A stretch of 64,000 nt of DNA from W0P28-013 sp964570565. GTDB lineage: Bacteria > Bacteroidota > Bacteroidia > Bacteroidales > Paludibacteraceae. Shown here one piece after another: positions 62,223 through 64,000 of this stretch; position 1 is the first letter of the stretch, and each line of letters starts with the position of its first letter. The notes beneath the pieces were generated by a model. It had not been told where the DNA came from and did not search any database. It saw nothing but the letters and a program-made list of their open reading frames with translations. Location of the stretch: positions 282,507 to 346,506 of the forward strand of contig CAZMYT010000003.1 in assembly GCA_964570565.1 (NCBI GenBank), written 5' to 3'. The position numbers and the translations under genes were made by a program.

Positions 62223-62253
62223 TTGCAAAAATCAAAAAGATTAAATACCTTTG
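62223..62253 (+). promoter_or_regulatory. promoter of rpsU
   Basis: TTG (62223-62225), exactly 20 bp, TACCTTTG (62246-62253), about 50 bp before the rpsU ATG. Confidence 0.68.
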
Positions 62254-62302
62254 CAGCCCGAATTTAGATTTATTAAAATTTCAAATCATAAAACTCATCA
62301 AC

Positions 62303-62494
62303 ATGATTGTAGTTCCTGTTAAAGAGGGCGAAAACATCGAAAGAGCCCTAAAAAAATTCAAACGTAAATTTGAAAAAACTGGCGTAGTAAAAGAACTTCG
62401 TCGTCGTCAACAATTTGACAAACCTTCTGTCGTAGGTCGTGAAGAAAGAATGCACGCTATCTACGTACAACGCATGCAACAAAAAGAAGATTAA
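62303..62494 (+). CDS. rpsU: 30S ribosomal protein S21
   Basis: A 63-residue basic protein beginning MIVVPVKEGENIERALKKFK and rich in Arg/Lys (VKELRRRQQFDKP), the S21 family. Start at 62303 is fixed by homology, although the frame is open further upstream, where the promoter lies. xerC/D and hpf follow on the same strand. Confidence 0.96.
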   Translation: MIVVPVKEGENIERALKKFKRKFEKTGVVKELRRRQQFDKPSVVGREERMHAIYVQRMQQKED

Positions 62495-62566
62495 GATTTC
62501 TTTCGAAACGCTTGTGCGATTCGAAAATATCTTCTAATTTCGTTGCAGAGTTGTAAAACTATTTTT

Positions 62567-63469
62567 ATGATAGAATCCTTTCTGCAATATTTACAGTATG
62601 AGAAGAGCTACTCTTCTCATACTGTTTCGTCATATCATAGTGACCTCTTACAGTTTCAAGATTTTCTGAAACAATCTCATCAGGAATTCATTCCCCAAAA
62701 CATCCAATCGGAGACTATCCGCTCGTGGCTCATGGAGTTACGGGATTCAGGCATATCTGCACGCACAGTAAATCGCAAGCTCTCCGCATTAAAATCTTTC
62801 TACCATTTTTTGCTAAAACAAGGACTTGTGACCATCGATCCAACGGCAAAAATCAACTCACAAAAAAAGAGTAAAAAACTACCTTCTTTTTTCAGTGAAA
62901 AAGAATTAGACCAAGCCTTTGCAAATACCGAAAATTGTTCTAACTTTGAAGCGTGTCGAAATCAGGCGATCATTGAAACGTTTTATCAAACAGGCATACG
63001 GTTGTCCGAGCTTATCAACTTGAAAGATACGGATATTGATTTTCACAGAAACACCATCCGCGTCTTCGGTAAGCGCAGCAAAGAACGCATTGTTCCCTTT
63101 GGTGAAAGTCTTAAAGACTTTTTTCAAACTTACATAGAACATCGCAATAAAGAAACCGAGCGTACTACACCGTATTTATATGTACGCACTAATGGCGAAA
63201 AATTATATCCAAAATTAGTGTACCGCATCGTGCATAACACCATGTCGGCCGTTAGTACACAAAACAAATGTAGTCCGCACGTTTTGCGACATACGTTTGC
63301 CACCACGTTACTCAATCATGGAGCCGATATCAACGCAGTAAAAAAACTACTCGGACATGCGAACTTGGCTGCTACAGAAGTGTACACCCACACCACATTC
63401 GAGCAATTACAACACATTTACGAACAAGCCCACCCAAGGGCAAAAAAGAGGAGGAATTATGGAAATTAG
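62567..63469 (+). CDS. XerC/XerD-type tyrosine recombinase
   Basis: A 300-residue tyrosine recombinase with an N-terminal SAM-like domain (FLQYLQYEKSYSSHTVSSY) and full catalytic set: Arg145 in TGIRLSEL, His238 and Arg241 in HVLRHTFATTLL, His264 in LLGHANL and Tyr273 in VYTHT. It is the size and type of the chromosome dimer-resolving XerC/XerD enzymes, and its place between rpsU and hpf is conserved in Bacteroidales. Which of the two it is cannot be settled. Its last 11 bp overlap hpf. Confidence 0.93.
   Translation: MIESFLQYLQYEKSYSSHTVSSYHSDLLQFQDFLKQSHQEFIPQNIQSETIRSWLMELRDSGISARTVNRKLSALKSFYHFLLKQGLVTIDPTAKINSQKKSKKLPSFFSEKELDQAFANTENCSNFEACRNQAIIETFYQTGIRLSELINLKDTDIDFHRNTIRVFGKRSKERIVPFGESLKDFFQTYIEHRNKETERTTPYLYVRTNGEKLYPKLVYRIVHNTMSAVSTQNKCSPHVLRHTFATTLLNHGADINAVKKLLGHANLAATEVYTHTTFEQLQHIYEQAHPRAKKRRNYGN
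63448..63454 (+). promoter_or_regulatory. strong Shine-Dalgarno sequence for hpf inside the recombinase gene
   Basis: GAGGAGG, 4 bp before the hpf ATG. Strong Shine-Dalgarno sequences are otherwise rare in this window. It decides the hpf start at 63459. Confidence 0.7.
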
Positions 63470-63749
63470 AATTCAAGCGATGAAATTCGATGCAAGCGAA
63501 AGATTACAAGCTTATATCGAAAAAAAAGTGACTAAGTTAGAAAAAGTGTTTGATAGCATCCTTACCGCAGATATTTATTTAAAAGTGGTAAAACCAGAAA
63601 CAGAAAATAACAAAGAAGTTGAAATCAAAATTAAAGCCGCTAGCGCAGAATTCTTTGCAGCTAAAGTGGCCGACACCTTTGAACAAGCTGTTGATGAGTG
63701 CATTGATGCTCTCGACAAACAACTCAAAAAACAAAAAGACAAACGCTAA
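63459..63749 (+). CDS. hpf: ribosome hibernation promoting factor, short form
   Basis: A 96-residue HPF/RaiA protein: MEIRIQAMKFDASERLQAYI, KVTKLEKVFDSILTADIYL, and a Lys-rich tail LDKQLKKQKDKR. It binds the 30S decoding region in slow growth. The short form lacks the dimerising C-terminal domain. It overlaps the recombinase gene by 11 bp and has its own strong ribosome binding site, suggesting translational coupling. Confidence 0.94.
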   Translation: MEIRIQAMKFDASERLQAYIEKKVTKLEKVFDSILTADIYLKVVKPETENNKEVEIKIKAASAEFFAAKVADTFEQAVDECIDALDKQLKKQKDKR

Positions 63750-63761
63750 AAGCGGTTCATG

Positions 63762-63806
63762 ACACTGAAAGGTAACTAGTGATTAGCCACCTTTCAGTGT
63801 TTAAAA
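63762..63806 (+). terminator. hairpin terminator after hpf
   Basis: Perfect 12-bp stem ACACTGAAAGGT / ACCTTTCAGTGT (63762-63773, 63789-63800) followed only by a short TTAAAAA, so termination strength is uncertain. Confidence 0.6.
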
Positions 63807-63869
63807 ACACTTACTAACAAGACATTACAAAAGTTTTCAACAGAAAATAATCGAAAAATTATATTTTTC

Positions 63870-63900
63870 TTTGTAGATATCAAATAAATATCTATCTTTG
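63870..63900 (+). promoter_or_regulatory. promoter of the tRNA-Thr transcript
   Basis: TTTG (63870-63873), 19 bp, TATCTTTG (63893-63900): full consensus, 47 bp before the tRNA. Confidence 0.68.
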
Positions 63901-63947
63901 CAAGCCGTTTTAGTACTACTCTGTTGAAGAGTGGCTAAATGGGATAT

Positions 63948-64000
63948 GCCTCTTTAGCTCAGTTGGCCAGAGCACGTGATTTGTAATCTCGGGGTCGTTG
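63948..64000 (+). tRNA. tRNA-Thr (anticodon TGT), 3' end cut by the window
   Basis: Begins GCCTCTT (acceptor), TA, D-arm GCTC...GAGC, anticodon arm CGTGA-TTTGTAA-TCTCG giving anticodon TGT, variable GGGTC and the start of the T-arm (GTTG). The anticodon stem contains one T-T mismatch. The T-loop and 3' acceptor strand lie beyond the window. In Bacteroidales a tRNA cluster at this place usually precedes tuf. Confidence 0.9.

Noticed and set aside
62567..63469. The tyrosine recombinase as a possible integron integrase for the array at 33.7-36.9 kb
   Set aside because: It has XerC/XerD length and layout, shows no IntI-specific extra segment around the patch between the second and third catalytic boxes, and sits in a conserved housekeeping context 26 kb away.

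Overview
The window looks like a chromosomal segment of a Bacteroidota bacterium, most likely of the order Bacteroidales. Evidence: recurrent TAnnTTTG -7 promoter boxes, several with a TTTG-type -33 element 19-20 bp upstream; mostly absent Shine-Dalgarno sequences; several secreted proteins with type IX secretion (T9SS) C-terminal sorting domains; a BtuB/BtuG-type vitamin B12 uptake operon; the frr-rsgA and DUF177-rpmF pairs; and a second, divergent EF-G. No plasmid, prophage or transposase gene was seen. A Paludibacter-like relative would fit, but that is a guess.

Layout. 1-7.3 kb: end of frr, an Omp85-type barrel protein, rsgA, a membrane sulfatase-fold transferase, a frameshifted outer-membrane protein gene, a sensor kinase, then DUF177-rpmF. 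7.5-8.9 kb: a BspA-like leucine-rich repeat gene bracketed by two almost identical terminators. 9-10.9 kb: mrp and proC. 10.9-21.4 kb: a leftward envelope/surface operon encoding a 1874-residue GLUG-repeat T9SS protein, an OmpA/LysM-like protein, an LPP20-like lipoprotein and a TPR lipoprotein. 21.6-29.3 kb: gcvP, a steroid-reductase-like membrane protein, an old-yellow-enzyme relative, a short-chain dehydrogenase and a lipoprotein metallopeptidase.

29.4-42 kb is the most interesting part. Two leftward operons each begin with a cobalamin riboswitch. One encodes class III ribonucleotide reductase (nrdD-nrdG) plus a DUF4465 T9SS surface protein; the other encodes a BtuB-like receptor, a BtuG-like propeller lipoprotein and a T9SS surface protein. 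Between them (about 33.7-36.9 kb) lies an AT-rich array of single-ORF units separated by long imperfect palindromes. The sequences at the two ends of each unit are complementary, the geometry of integron gene cassettes and their attC sites. No integrase is present in the window. The units carry a nucleoside-deoxyribosyltransferase/TIR-like protein, an AAA/DUF4143 ATPase with a 15-bp inverted repeat at its promoter, and a small secreted protein broken by a stop codon.

42-64 kb is mostly core: pssA, a T9SS endonuclease I protein, an EF-G paralogue lacking the catalytic histidine, a lipid-envelope cluster (thioesterase, PAP2 phosphatase, EptA-like transferase), mdh, pgeF, a GIY-YIG protein, speB, an RlmL-like methyltransferase, cysE, a NadR-like kinase, an S41 protease, thiL, rpiB, rpsU, xerC/D, hpf and the start of tRNA-Thr.
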